The notes under the pieces are model-generated. The model was not told the DNA's origin. It saw only the letters and a program-made list of their open reading frames with translations, and did no database searches. A stretch of 52,729 nucleotides of DNA from an uncultured Bacteroidota bacterium. GTDB taxonomy: Bacteria; Bacteroidota; Bacteroidia; Bacteroidales; P3. Each line of letters opens with the position of its first letter. The first letter of the stretch is position 1. Shown piece by piece: positions 31,177 through 39,356 of the stretch. The DNA lies in contig CACZRR010000061.1 of the NCBI GenBank assembly GCA_902783595.1, positions 1 to 52,729 on the forward strand, in the 5' to 3' direction. Made by a program: the position numbers and the translations under genes.

Positions 31177-32516
31177 TCAAGTTCTGTGTGCGCTTGGTGC
31201 AGCGCTGGCTGCCCGAGCCTTTCGTATTTGCTATCCTCCTCACCTTCGTGGCAGCCATCCTGGCCATGCCACTATGCCATCAGACACCCCTCGAGGTGGT
31301 CGAACACTGGGGTGGGGGAGTGTGGAACCTGCTGGCATTCGCCATGCAGATGGCACTGGTGCTGGTGTGCGGCAGCACGCTGGCGGCGGCACCGCCCATC
31401 AAACGCGGCATCGACGCGCTGGCGCGCATACCCAAAAGTCCTGCCGCGGCCATCGCTCTGGTCACCGTCGTGTCGGCACTCTGCTGTTGGCTCAACTGGG
31501 GCTTCGGTCTTATCGTCGGCGTGGTGTTCGCCAAAGCCATAGCACGCCATGTCGCCGGTGTCGACTACCGCCTGCTCATAGCCTCGGCATACAGCGGCTT
31601 CGTGGTGTGGCATGCCGGCCTCTCGGGATCCATACCACTCACCATGGCCACCCCCGGCGACGCCCTCGCCACGGCAACCAACGGAGCACTCACAAGCCCC
31701 GTGCCCGTCAGCCACACCATCCTCGACCCGCACAACATCATCATGGTGCTGCTGGTCATCGTGGCCATCACCGTCGCCAACACCCTCATGCACCCCAAGC
31801 ACGACGCCGTCATCGTCGACCCCTCACTCCTCGCTGCCGACGACACTGCGCGTCCGGAACCTCCCGAGCAGCCCACGCCGGCACAGCGCATGGAGCACAG
31901 CAGCCTCCTCTCGTGGGCCATAGCCCTCCTCCTGTCGGCCTACCTCGTGGTGAAGCTCGCCGTGCGCGGCGCCAGCCTCGACCTCGGCATCGTCATCATG
32001 CTCTTCCTCGCCTTGGGCCTCATGCTTCACGGCACCCCCCTGGCCTATGTGCGCGCTTTCGGCAAGGCCGCCAGCGGCGCAGCAGGCATCATCCTCCAGT
32101 TCCCCTTTTATGCCGGCATCATGGGCATCATCACTGGCGTCGGCGCCAGCGGCATATGCTTCGGCACCCTCATCGCCGACGCATGCATCGATATCTCCAA
32201 CGGCACCACCTACCCACTGCTCACCTTCCTCTGCGCCGCACTGCTCAACATGTTCGTGCCCTCCGGCGGCGGCCACTGGGCCATCCAGGCACCCATCATG
32301 TTCTCCGCCGGCGCCGACCTCGGCGTCGACCCGGGCCTCACAGGCACTGCCATAGCATGGGGCGACGCATGGACCAACCTCATACAGCCCTTCTGGGCCC
32401 TGCCGGCACTGGCCATCGCCAAGCTCTCGGCACGCGACATCATGGGCTACTGCCTCGTCGACCTGCTCATCACCGGCATCATCATCTGCGGCGGTCTCGT
32501 GATATGGGCACTCTGA
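31173..32516 (+). CDS. AtoE-type short-chain fatty acid transporter
   Basis: 447 residues, about twelve hydrophobic helices. Features of the AtoE/TIGR00366 family: RWLPEPFVFAILLTFVAAIL at the N-terminus, SALCCWLNWGFGLIVG, AYSGFVVWHAGLSGSIPLT, and near the end MFVPSGGGHWAIQAPIM with GDAWTNLIQPFWALPAL. Family members are linked to uptake or export of short-chain fatty acids, which would suit the butyrate-forming genes at 5-8 kb, though they are far away in the window. The ATG overlaps the phosphatase stop by 4 nt and its 3' end overlaps the GNAT-HD gene by 13 nt. Confidence 0.88.
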   Translation: MIKFCVRLVQRWLPEPFVFAILLTFVAAILAMPLCHQTPLEVVEHWGGGVWNLLAFAMQMALVLVCGSTLAAAPPIKRGIDALARIPKSPAAAIALVTVVSALCCWLNWGFGLIVGVVFAKAIARHVAGVDYRLLIASAYSGFVVWHAGLSGSIPLTMATPGDALATATNGALTSPVPVSHTILDPHNIIMVLLVIVAITVANTLMHPKHDAVIVDPSLLAADDTARPEPPEQPTPAQRMEHSSLLSWAIALLLSAYLVVKLAVRGASLDLGIVIMLFLALGLMLHGTPLAYVRAFGKAASGAAGIILQFPFYAGIMGIITGVGASGICFGTLIADACIDISNGTTYPLLTFLCAALLNMFVPSGGGHWAIQAPIMFSAGADLGVDPGLTGTAIAWGDAWTNLIQPFWALPALAIAKLSARDIMGYCLVDLLITGIIICGGLVIWAL

Positions 32517-33598
32517 CAATACGTCCCGCCACGGCGGGCGACATGGAGGCCATCCTGGCCATGTACGACCATTCGCGCACCCTCATGCGCGCCGACGGAA
32601 ACGTCGAACAGTGGGTGGGATACCCCACCGCCGCCGACGTGCGCGACGACAGGGTCCGCGGCGTGGCCATGATCCTCTGCGACGGACCACAGGTCGTGGG
32701 CACCTTCGCCCTCGTGCCAGGCATAGAACCCACCTACGCCGTCATCGACAACGGGCGCTGGATCGATACCACGACGCCCTACAGCACCCTGCACCGCCTG
32801 GCCAAGTGCCCCGACAGCCACGGTGTGGCACGCGCCGCCATGGCCTTTGCCAAGGAACAGTGCCCCCACCTGCGTGTCGACACCCACGCCACCAACCGCC
32901 CCATGCGTCACATCCTCGAGGCCGAAGGCTTCGTCTACTGCGGCACCGTCTACATGGACGACGGCGCTCCGCGCGACGCCTACGAGTGGTGGCGCTACGA
33001 CAGCGTCCCCGCCGACCTGCGCCGCTACGTTGAAGAGCAGGTGCTGCCACAGCACGCCACCTACGACGCCGCACACCGCGCCGACCACGTGCGGCGCGTC
33101 ATAGCGCGTGCCATGCAGATGGCGCCGGCCCCCGCCACCTACGTTGCCGCCGCCATGCACGACATAGGCCTCTGCGAAGGCCGCGACGAGCACCACCTCG
33201 CCTCCGGACGCACGATCAGGGCCACACAGGCGCTGCGACGCTGGTTCTCCGACGAGGAGATAGAGACCATCGCACAGGCCGCCGAGGACCACCGCGCCTC
33301 ACGCACCGTGGCGCCACGCTCCACGCTGGGATGCGTCATCGCCGAAGCCGACCGCGACATCGAGCCCCTCACCATCGTGCGCCGCACCGTGCAGTACGGC
33401 CTCTCGCACTACCCCTCCCTCGACCGCGAGGGACACTGGCAGCGCATGCTGCAGCACCTCGACGAGAAATACTCCGAACACGGATACATCAAGCTCTGGC
33501 TTCCCGACTCGCCCAATGCGGCACCCCTCGCCGAGCTGCGCGCCCTGATAAAAGACACTGCGCGCCTGCGCACCCTCTTCGAACAGTATTACCACTAA
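32504..33598 (+). CDS. GNAT acetyltransferase-HD domain fusion
   Basis: 364 residues from ATG 32504, thirteen bases inside the AtoE gene; the 410 codons upstream in this frame are a shadow of AtoE. Residues 1-165 are GNAT-like: LTIRPATAGDMEAILAMYDH, a central VVGTFALVPG strand and HLRVDTHATNRPMRHILEAEGF, which is the acetyl-CoA loop region. Residues about 185-310 look like a HD-type phosphohydrolase: AHRADHVRRV, then the HD pair in AAAMHDIGLCEG, DEHHLASG and EDHRAS. Substrates are unknown. Such a pairing could couple acetylation and nucleotide or phosphate hydrolysis. It belongs to the coupled operon beginning at 26131. Confidence 0.85.
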   Translation: MGTLTIRPATAGDMEAILAMYDHSRTLMRADGNVEQWVGYPTAADVRDDRVRGVAMILCDGPQVVGTFALVPGIEPTYAVIDNGRWIDTTTPYSTLHRLAKCPDSHGVARAAMAFAKEQCPHLRVDTHATNRPMRHILEAEGFVYCGTVYMDDGAPRDAYEWWRYDSVPADLRRYVEEQVLPQHATYDAAHRADHVRRVIARAMQMAPAPATYVAAAMHDIGLCEGRDEHHLASGRTIRATQALRRWFSDEEIETIAQAAEDHRASRTVAPRSTLGCVIAEADRDIEPLTIVRRTVQYGLSHYPSLDREGHWQRMLQHLDEKYSEHGYIKLWLPDSPNAAPLAELRALIKDTARLRTLFEQYYH

Positions 33599-33616
33599 CC
33601 ATTATTACCTCTGACC

Positions 33617-34108
33617 ATGGATATCCTCCTTCTCATCCTCGCCTTCCTCTGCCTCGCCCTCGGCGTGGCAGGCTCCATCCTCCCCGCCCTGCCCGGGCCG
33701 CCGCTGGCGTGGCTGGGACTCCTCCTGGCGGGTTTCACCCACTATGTCGACGTCAGCACCACTGTGCTCATCGCCACCGCCTGCCTCGCCGCCGTCATCA
33801 CCGTGCTCGACTATGTCGTGCCCTCACTGACCACCAAGCATTTCGGCGGCACGAAGTATGGCGTCTGGGGCTGTAATATAGGTCTCGTCGTCTCCCTCTT
33901 CGGCCTGCCCATAGGACCCACGGGCCTCCTCGGTGTCGCTTTCTGGCCCTTCGTCGGCGCCCTCGTCGGCGAGTACATCATGGTCAAGGACCTCCGTGCC
34001 GCCCTGCGCGCCGCCTGCGGCGCCTTCGTGGGCTTCCTCTGCGGCACAGTGATCAAGATCGCCTTCTGCGTCGCCCTCCTCGTCGTCGTCATCATCGAGC
34101 TGGTGTAG
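33617..34108 (+). CDS. DUF456 family membrane protein
   Basis: 163 residues, mostly hydrophobic, with four or five helices. The N-terminal helix with ALGVAGSILPALPGPPLAWLG and the loop TKHFGGTKYGVWGCNIGL and GPTGLLGVAFWPFVGALVGE match DUF456. Repeated small-residue helix motifs are typical of this family, whose function is unknown. It is the last gene of the long + strand operon and lies 18 nt after the GNAT-HD gene. Hairpins downstream probably end the message. Confidence 0.87.
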   Translation: MDILLLILAFLCLALGVAGSILPALPGPPLAWLGLLLAGFTHYVDVSTTVLIATACLAAVITVLDYVVPSLTTKHFGGTKYGVWGCNIGLVVSLFGLPIGPTGLLGVAFWPFVGALVGEYIMVKDLRAALRAACGAFVGFLCGTVIKIAFCVALLVVVIIELV

Positions 34109-34166
34109 CCTCTCTTGCTGAGCTGTCAGAAATGTTAAAAAACGAGATATAATAAATTGCCAGATA

Positions 34167-34187
34167 ATCAGTATATTAAATACTGAT
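34167..34187. other. Palindromic hairpin downstream of the DUF456 gene
   Basis: ATCAGTAT (34167-34174) and ATACTGAT (34180-34187) pair perfectly around ATTAA. It sits in the convergent spacer between the DUF456 gene and apt. Confidence 0.6.
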
Positions 34188-34211
34188 GGTGGGGTAGGAG
34201 CCAGCACACTG

Positions 34212-34244
34212 GGAGCGGGCATGGAGCGGATATGGAGCGGATAT
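34212..34244. repeat. 11-bp tandem repeat GGAGCGGATAT, three units
   Basis: Units at 34212-34222 (variant GGAGCGGGCAT), 34223-34233 and 34234-34244. The core AGCGGAT and the 11-bp period are shared with the repeat at 17169-17212, so both spacers may carry the same repeat family. Confidence 0.75.
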
Positions 34245-34253
34245 GGTAAAGTC

Positions 34254-34293
34254 ATTGAAAATCAATGATGTATATATATCACTGATTTTCAAT
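34254..34293. terminator. Probable bidirectional terminator between DUF456 gene and apt
   Basis: Arms ATTGAAAATCAATGAT (34254-34269) and ATCACTGATTTTCAAT (34278-34293) pair at 15 of 16 positions around GTATATAT. The stem is A/T-rich at its base, so either strand would give a hairpin followed by U-rich sequence. It lies between convergent genes. Confidence 0.55.
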
Positions 34294-34342
34294 AAGATAA
34301 ATAAAATTTAAACGATTTTAAGGATTTTTAAGTTAAAGGGTG

Positions 34343-34903
34343 CTACTCGCCGTCGAGTTGCATGAGGCTGTGGACGGGGGCGAGGGGTTCGAGGAGGGTG
34401 CGGCCGCGGAGGGCGGGGAGCTCGACGATGAAGAGGAACTCTTTGACATGCACGCGGTAGGGTCCTATGACCTCGTTGTTGAGCTTCTGTGCGATGCCGA
34501 GGGCAGTGCCGCCGGTGGCGAGGAGGTCGTCGAAGAGGGTGATCTCGATGACGCCGTCGGAGGGTGTGCATTGTGCGAGGTCGCTTCGTCGGTAGAAGAC
34601 CTCGTCGGAGCCGTACTCTTTCTCGATGGGGACCTTGACGAGGTCGCCGTCGGCATGAGGCAGCTTGCCTTTCTTACGCACAGGCACGAGGGTGTGGATG
34701 TGGTCGCACTGTGTGAGGAGGGGTGCCGCGAAGAGGAATCCGCGAGCCTCGACGGTGGCGACATTGGGTGCTGTGGTGAGGCGCCCGATCTCTGCTATGG
34801 CCTGGCGGAACTCTTCCTTGTGGTGCATGAAGGGTAGCACATCGATGAAGTCGATGCCCGGCTTGGGGAAGTCGGGATAGTGGGAGATGACGTGGTCGAA
34901 CAT
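34343..34903 (-). CDS. apt: Adenine phosphoribosyltransferase
   Basis: 186 residues from ATG 34903 (MFDHVISHYPDFPKPGIDFI). An upstream in-frame start would add 43 low-complexity residues that are the shadow of the next gene. APT landmarks: the IPDFPKPGI-type N-terminus, ATVEARGFLFAAPL, the RKKGKLP loop with an acidic EYGSDEVFYRR stretch, and the PRPP site ITLFDDLLATGGTA. It makes AMP from adenine and PRPP. Length is close to the usual 170-180. The upstream gene on this strand ends 13 nt away. Confidence 0.93.
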   Translation of the reverse strand: MFDHVISHYPDFPKPGIDFIDVLPFMHHKEEFRQAIAEIGRLTTAPNVATVEARGFLFAAPLLTQCDHIHTLVPVRKKGKLPHADGDLVKVPIEKEYGSDEVFYRRSDLAQCTPSDGVIEITLFDDLLATGGTALGIAQKLNNEVIGPYRVHVKEFLFIVELPALRGRTLLEPLAPVHSLMQLDGE

Positions 34904-34916
34904 GGGGTATGGGGTT

Positions 34917-35321
34917 TTAGAGGATGGTTTGACGGTTGGAGCCTTCGATGGAGAGGATCTCGTCGACGACGTACTGGCTGTTGCCGCGCCAGGGCAGTGT
35001 GCCGAGGTAGCGGCGCCAGCGGAGCTCGACATGCTTGCCGGAGCAGCGCATGAGGCTGTCGGCGATGGCGTGGTCGGTGACGGAGAATTTGAGTTCGTTG
35101 CTCTGCAGCTTGCCGGCGCTGCCGTTGGCGGAGCGGAAGCCGCTCTGTATCATCTTGCCTTCGTAGGTTTTGAAGATGATGCCTTCGCGCTGGAAGTAGT
35201 TGATGTCGCCGGCGTTGACGCCGGTGCTGAAGACGAAGAAGAAGCGGAAGTAGATGAAGAGGATGAGTGCGACGGCGAGGATGCTGGAGGCAATGATGAT
35301 GATTTTCTTTTTGCGTGGCAT
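34917..35321 (-). CDS. Membrane-anchored conserved hypothetical protein
   Basis: 134 residues. A basic start (MPRKKK) and one membrane helix (about 7-29) anchor a small extracytoplasmic domain with GVNAGDINYFQREGIIFKTY, GKMIQSGFRS and LPWRGNSQYVVDEI. I recognise the pattern as a Bacteroidetes family often mislabelled 6-phosphogluconate dehydrogenase; nothing here resembles that enzyme. Function unknown. It shares a short divergent region (35322-35405) with the MscS gene and precedes apt by 13 nt. Confidence 0.78.
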   Translation of the reverse strand: MPRKKKIIIIASSILAVALILFIYFRFFFVFSTGVNAGDINYFQREGIIFKTYEGKMIQSGFRSANGSAGKLQSNELKFSVTDHAIADSLMRCSGKHVELRWRRYLGTLPWRGNSQYVVDEILSIEGSNRQTIL

Positions 35322-35405
35322 GTGTGCGGATATTTTTTTTCTTTCTCGGGCAATAATAACGTGATTGTGCGTTAAAAAGTATATAGGATGTGATTTTTAA
35401 GAATT

Positions 35406-36491
35406 ATGGTAACACTTGACGACAATACCCCCACATTGCTTGCCGCTGCAGCCTCGCAGGGTGGTGCTCCTGAGCCTCCTGCCGACGAATTTGTGCAGAC
35501 GCTGCAAGCCACCGACAGCATACACAGGGCTGTCACGGACAGCCTGAAGAACCTTGATGCCGCGGAGCTGAAGGCCGTGATCACGGGCGACAACACGATC
35601 CTGCGTGACGGTCTGTCGGCGTTGGTGCAGCTCACGGTGCAGTTTATTCCGAAGCTGCTGGCGGCGCTGCTGGTGCTGTGGGTGGGCATGAAGCTGGCGA
35701 AGATGTTGCGCAAGGTGATTGTGCGAGCCCTCGAGAGGCGCGGTGCAGAGCCGTCGCTGAAGAGCTTCCTGGGGTCGCTGGTGGATGTGCTGCTGAAGGC
35801 CCTGATCATCATCATGGCGATGGACATCATAGGCATCAAGGCGACGTCGTTCATCGCCCTGCTGGGTGCCATGGGCCTGGCGATAGGTATGGCGTTGCAG
35901 GGCACGCTGCAGAATTTCGCCGGTGGCGTCATCATCCTGCTGATGAAGCCTTTCAAGGTTGACGACTACGTCGAATGCGGGTTGTACAAGGGCTATATCA
36001 AAGAGATACGTATCTTCCACACCATCATGCGTCCTTTCAACGGGCGCACCATCATCATCCCCAACAGCGAGCTGGCCACGAAGAGCCTGATTAACCACAC
36101 CAAGGAGCCGCAGATACGTCTTGACGTGGTGGCGAGTGTGGCGTATGGCAGCGACCTGGCGAAGGTGAAGGAGGTGCTGTGGGAGGTCATCAAGGCGGAG
36201 CCGCTGGTGCAGTGGGATCCCAAGCCGCCAGTGGTCGCCGTGAGCGAGCTGAACAGTTCGTCGGTGGACTTGAGCATCTGGCTGTGGACGACGGTGGAGG
36301 ACTACTGGGAGGTGTGGAAGCATATCCGCGAGGATATCTACATAGCCTTCAACAATGCGGGTGTGGAGATTCCGTTCCCGCAGGTCACGGTGCACCAGGG
36401 TAAGGCGGGTGAGCCCATCCACATGGAGCACCGCACGGCGGTGGACCGTCCTGCCGAGGTGGAGGGGGAGAGGATAGGAACGGGGAACTAG
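35406..36491 (+). CDS. Small-conductance mechanosensitive channel (MscS family)
   Basis: 361 residues. Three membrane helices cover about residues 75-180; the pore helix is the Gly/Ala-rich LLGAMGLAIGMALQGTLQNFAGGVIIL. The beta domain follows with KPFKVDDYVECGLYKGYIKEI and GRTIIIPNSELATKSLIN, then the C-terminal alpha/beta cytoplasmic domain (LDVVASVAYGSDLAKVKEVL) ending FPQVTVHQ. It opens on membrane tension to release solutes. About 70 residues at the N-terminus precede the first helix, rather longer than E. coli MscS. The Lnb-like gene starts 45 nt downstream. Confidence 0.93.
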   Translation: MVTLDDNTPTLLAAAASQGGAPEPPADEFVQTLQATDSIHRAVTDSLKNLDAAELKAVITGDNTILRDGLSALVQLTVQFIPKLLAALLVLWVGMKLAKMLRKVIVRALERRGAEPSLKSFLGSLVDVLLKALIIIMAMDIIGIKATSFIALLGAMGLAIGMALQGTLQNFAGGVIILLMKPFKVDDYVECGLYKGYIKEIRIFHTIMRPFNGRTIIIPNSELATKSLINHTKEPQIRLDVVASVAYGSDLAKVKEVLWEVIKAEPLVQWDPKPPVVAVSELNSSSVDLSIWLWTTVEDYWEVWKHIREDIYIAFNNAGVEIPFPQVTVHQGKAGEPIHMEHRTAVDRPAEVEGERIGTGN

Positions 36492-36536
36492 GGGTGAGTG
36501 GAAAGTGGAAGTTTTTTTTTAACGGCGAATGACTCT

Positions 36537-37682
36537 ATGAAAAGGGGTGCGAAATATGTTTTGTTGGCTTGTGTAGGCCTGCTTCTCCATGTTCCATTTT
36601 CGATTATGGGTGCTGCCCGTGCGCAGGCGCTGCCGCTGGGTGAGACTGCTGTGGCGAGTGTGTTGACCTGCGGTGCGGGCGATGATTTCTATACCACCTT
36701 CGGCCACACGGCGTTGCGCATCACCGACACTGCCGCGGGCATCGACAATGTGTACAACTACGGCACCTTTGATTTCGACACGCCGCATTTCTATTGGAAG
36801 TTCATGCGCGGGCAGCTCGACTACATGCTGGGGCGCACGACGTTCCGTCGTTTTGTGCGCAGCTACCGTGCCGAGGGGCGTGCAGTGTGGGAGCAGCGTC
36901 TGCTGCTGACGCCGCAGGAGGTGAACAACCTGTACCTGATGCTGGAGTGGAACTACGAGCCGGAGAACCGCTACTATCGTTACGACCTCTTCCGCGACAA
37001 CTGTGCCACGCGGATACGCGACGTGGTGGCGTCGGCGTGCGGCAAGCAGGAGATAGCTTATGACGCCTGGGAGGGCCACAGCTACCGCTACTGGCTGCAT
37101 GCTGCCACTGCCGGCGGCTGCCTCGAGTGGTGGATTGTCGGTGTAGACATGCTGCTCGGGTTGCCTGCCGACCATGTGTGCGACAATGCGGAGTCGATGT
37201 TTTACCCTTTGTCCATGATGACGCTCTACGCTGGTGCCACACGTGGCGCCGCCCCCCTTGTCGCATCGTCCCAGGAGCTGCTGCAGGACACGCGTGTGCC
37301 GCTGAGCCGCAGTTTTCCGCCTGTGGTTGTCTTCGCGCTGCTTTTCGCCGTGGTGGCGGTGCTGACGTGGCTGCGGAAGCTGCCGCGCTGGGTCGACAGG
37401 ACACTGTACGTCATGGCGGGCGTGCTGGGGTGCTTCCTGCTGTTCATGTGGTTTGGCACGAGCCACTACTGCACGGCGTGGAACCTGAACATACTATGGG
37501 CGTCGCCGCTGCTGCTGCTCATCGCCATACGCATGGAGCGCAGCCCGCTGTGGGCTTTGTGGCTGCAGGAGGCTTGCTTTGCCGTGGCGGCGGTATGGGT
37601 GGTGGTGTGTGGTTTGTCGCTGGCGCTGTTGCCCGTGATCTTCATGCTGGCGCTGCGGGTAGCTACGCTGCTGAGGCGCTGA
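36537..37682 (+). CDS. DUF4105/Lnb-type protein, candidate lipoprotein N-acyltransferase
   Basis: 381 residues from ATG 36537; a GTG at 36498 would add 13 residues and is less likely. After a signal-anchor, the periplasmic domain (about 30-260) carries the family residues His57 in TTFGHTALRI and Cys156 in RDNCATRIRD, with FDTPHFYWKFMRGQLDYMLG between. The C-terminal third has about five hydrophobic helices (from about 262). This layout is DUF4105, now associated with Lnb, the enzyme that N-acylates lipoproteins in some bacteria lacking Lnt. Bacteroidetes lipoproteins are abundant in this window. The enzymatic role here is inferred from the family. Confidence 0.8.
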   Translation: MKRGAKYVLLACVGLLLHVPFSIMGAARAQALPLGETAVASVLTCGAGDDFYTTFGHTALRITDTAAGIDNVYNYGTFDFDTPHFYWKFMRGQLDYMLGRTTFRRFVRSYRAEGRAVWEQRLLLTPQEVNNLYLMLEWNYEPENRYYRYDLFRDNCATRIRDVVASACGKQEIAYDAWEGHSYRYWLHAATAGGCLEWWIVGVDMLLGLPADHVCDNAESMFYPLSMMTLYAGATRGAAPLVASSQELLQDTRVPLSRSFPPVVVFALLFAVVAVLTWLRKLPRWVDRTLYVMAGVLGCFLLFMWFGTSHYCTAWNLNILWASPLLLLIAIRMERSPLWALWLQEACFAVAAVWVVVCGLSLALLPVIFMLALRVATLLRR

Positions 37683-37694
37683 GCGGCCGAAGAA

Positions 37695-38699
37695 TTATAT
37701 TGTCGCCTGGCCGCCGAGTAGCGCGGTCACTTTCTCGAATACCTTTTGTGGTGTGATGGCTGTGAGACAGCGGTAGTCGCCGTAGCGGCACGCTTTCTGT
37801 CCGAAGGCTGAGCAGGGCTGGCAGGGCAGGTTGGCGACGAGGGCGTTGTCGCGGTTTTGCTGCTGAGGGTAGAATCCGAAGTCGGGGTGTGTGGCTCCCC
37901 AGATGCTGACGACAGGGACCCCCAGCACGCTGGCGAAGTGCATGTTGGAGGAATCCATGGAGACCATAAGGCTCAGCTCTTTGATGATTTCAATTTCTTC
38001 GGCGAAGGATTGTTTGCCGGCGAGGGAGGTCACGGAAGGAGCGTGGAGGGAGGCGAGTGCTTCCAGCTGCGGAGCTTCCTCTTTGCTACCGAAGAGGAGA
38101 ATGCGGTAGCCGTTGTCGGCAAGCATGCTGACGAGGCGGCAGGTGTTCTCCCATGGCCATATTTTGCCCTGGTGCTGTGAGAAGGGTGCTATACCTATTT
38201 TTATGGGATGGGGAGAAGGGGCGTGAGGGGAAGAGAAGGGTTGAGAAGGAGCGGTGTCGTTTTTCCTCAATCCGGCACGGAGGAATACCTCGTCGTAGCG
38301 TTGGTACTGTGGTTTGCGGGGGTGATGATAGAGGTGGTGAAGGTAGAGCCAGCGTGTGAATTTGCCTTTGCGGAGGGCGCAGAGGCGGAAGTGGAAATTG
38401 AAGAGGTGGCGCATGCGGAGCAGTGAGAGTGCGAAGCCCACGCGGTTCACCTTGTGGAGGTCAACCACGGTGTCGGCCTCCACGGCATTGAGCACCTTAT
38501 AGATTTTGATAAAACTCTGCTTCTTTTTGAGACCCAGGTAATCCACGTTGTCCATACCTGAGAAGAGGGGCTGCAACAGAGGTGGTCCTGCAATGGTGAA
38601 GCGGATATTGGGGTTGGAAACGGCATAGTCGTGCACCAGCGGTACCATGAGGGCGACATCGCCGAGTGCGGAGAGACGTATGACGAGGACGTGTTTCAT
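37695..38699 (-). CDS. Glycosyltransferase family 9 (heptosyltransferase-like)
   Basis: 334 residues. The GT9 N-terminus VLVIRLSALGDVALMVPL and a later ADTVVDLHKVNRVGFAL lead into the C-terminal nucleotide-sugar domain with IGIAPFSQHQGKIWPWE, SLAGKQSFAEEIEIIKEL and SMDSSNMHFASVLGVPVVSIWGATHP. GT9 proteins add heptose or other sugars to the lipopolysaccharide core. Between about residues 150 and 166 there is a Ser/Pro-rich insert (PSQPFSSPHAPSPHP) encoded by a purine-rich low-complexity tract, probably an expanded linker between the two Rossmann domains. It follows the DUF4254 gene by 4 nt, a pairing common in Bacteroidales. Confidence 0.92.
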   Translation of the reverse strand: MKHVLVIRLSALGDVALMVPLVHDYAVSNPNIRFTIAGPPLLQPLFSGMDNVDYLGLKKKQSFIKIYKVLNAVEADTVVDLHKVNRVGFALSLLRMRHLFNFHFRLCALRKGKFTRWLYLHHLYHHPRKPQYQRYDEVFLRAGLRKNDTAPSQPFSSPHAPSPHPIKIGIAPFSQHQGKIWPWENTCRLVSMLADNGYRILLFGSKEEAPQLEALASLHAPSVTSLAGKQSFAEEIEIIKELSLMVSMDSSNMHFASVLGVPVVSIWGATHPDFGFYPQQQNRDNALVANLPCQPCSAFGQKACRYGDYRCLTAITPQKVFEKVTALLGGQATI

Positions 38700-38703
38700 G
38701 TAG

Positions 38704-39297
38704 TCACTTCTTGTAGAGTGAGGGGTTGAGAGAGGGGTCGTTGTACATCTTCATCTGGCGGTAGAGCTTCATCTGGCGGCGTCCTGCTGCGAGGTCGTCG
38801 AGGAGCTGGTCGATGGCGAGGGAGAGGTCGGCGCGCTGGGTGAGGAGTGTGTCGAGCTTGGCCTGGCATTTGGTGCGGTGAGCGTCGTCGCCGCGGTTGG
38901 CCTCGATGGTGAAGTGGTAGATTTTGAGAGCGAGGATGGAGAGGCGGTCGATAGCCCATGCGGGTGTCTCGGTGTTGAGGCGTGCGTCGGGGAGTGTGGC
39001 GACCGAGGCGAAGAGCGCCATGAAATGATCGTCGATCTGCTCGACGAGGTCGGTGCGGTGCTGGTTGGAGCGGTCGATGCGTCGTTTGAGCTGGAGGGCG
39101 TAGAGGGGATCGACGTCGTCGGGGCGCACGAGGTCCTCGAGGTGCCACTGTACGGTGTCCACCCATGATTTCTCCCAGAGCAGTGCTTCGAAGGAGGTGC
39201 TGTCGTAGGGGTTGGCGAGGGGAGCATCGACGGAGTCGGTCGTATGATAGTCAGCCACTTGTTTCTCGAAGAGGGAGTAGATCTCTTTTGCGTTCAT
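38704..39297 (-). CDS. DUF4254 family protein
   Basis: 197 residues, mostly helical and acidic. The N-terminal NPYDSTSFEALLWEKSWVDTVQWHLEDLVR, RRIDRSNQHRTDLVEQID and the helix SILALKIYHF match DUF4254, a family with no known activity that is regularly encoded beside GT9 glycosyltransferases. The gap to the GT9 gene is 4 nt, so the two are co-translated and a link to lipopolysaccharide or glycan assembly is likely. The spacer of 59 nt to the patatin gene upstream is AT-rich. Confidence 0.85.
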   Translation of the reverse strand: MNAKEIYSLFEKQVADYHTTDSVDAPLANPYDSTSFEALLWEKSWVDTVQWHLEDLVRPDDVDPLYALQLKRRIDRSNQHRTDLVEQIDDHFMALFASVATLPDARLNTETPAWAIDRLSILALKIYHFTIEANRGDDAHRTKCQAKLDTLLTQRADLSLAIDQLLDDLAAGRRQMKLYRQMKMYNDPSLNPSLYKK

Positions 39298-39356
39298 GAT
39301 GTTATGCGTTAAGGTTTTATTGTATATGGTAGTTTATATTTTTATATTCGTGAATG

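Noticed and set aside
31274..32503. 410-codon extension upstream of the GNAT-HD start
   Set aside because: Arg/His/Pro-rich translation of the AtoE gene in another frame.
37683..37714. GCGGCC/GGCCGC inverted repeat as terminator between the Lnb-like and GT9 genes
   Set aside because: Six-bp stem with a 20-nt loop and no T-run; it overlaps the end of the GT9 gene.
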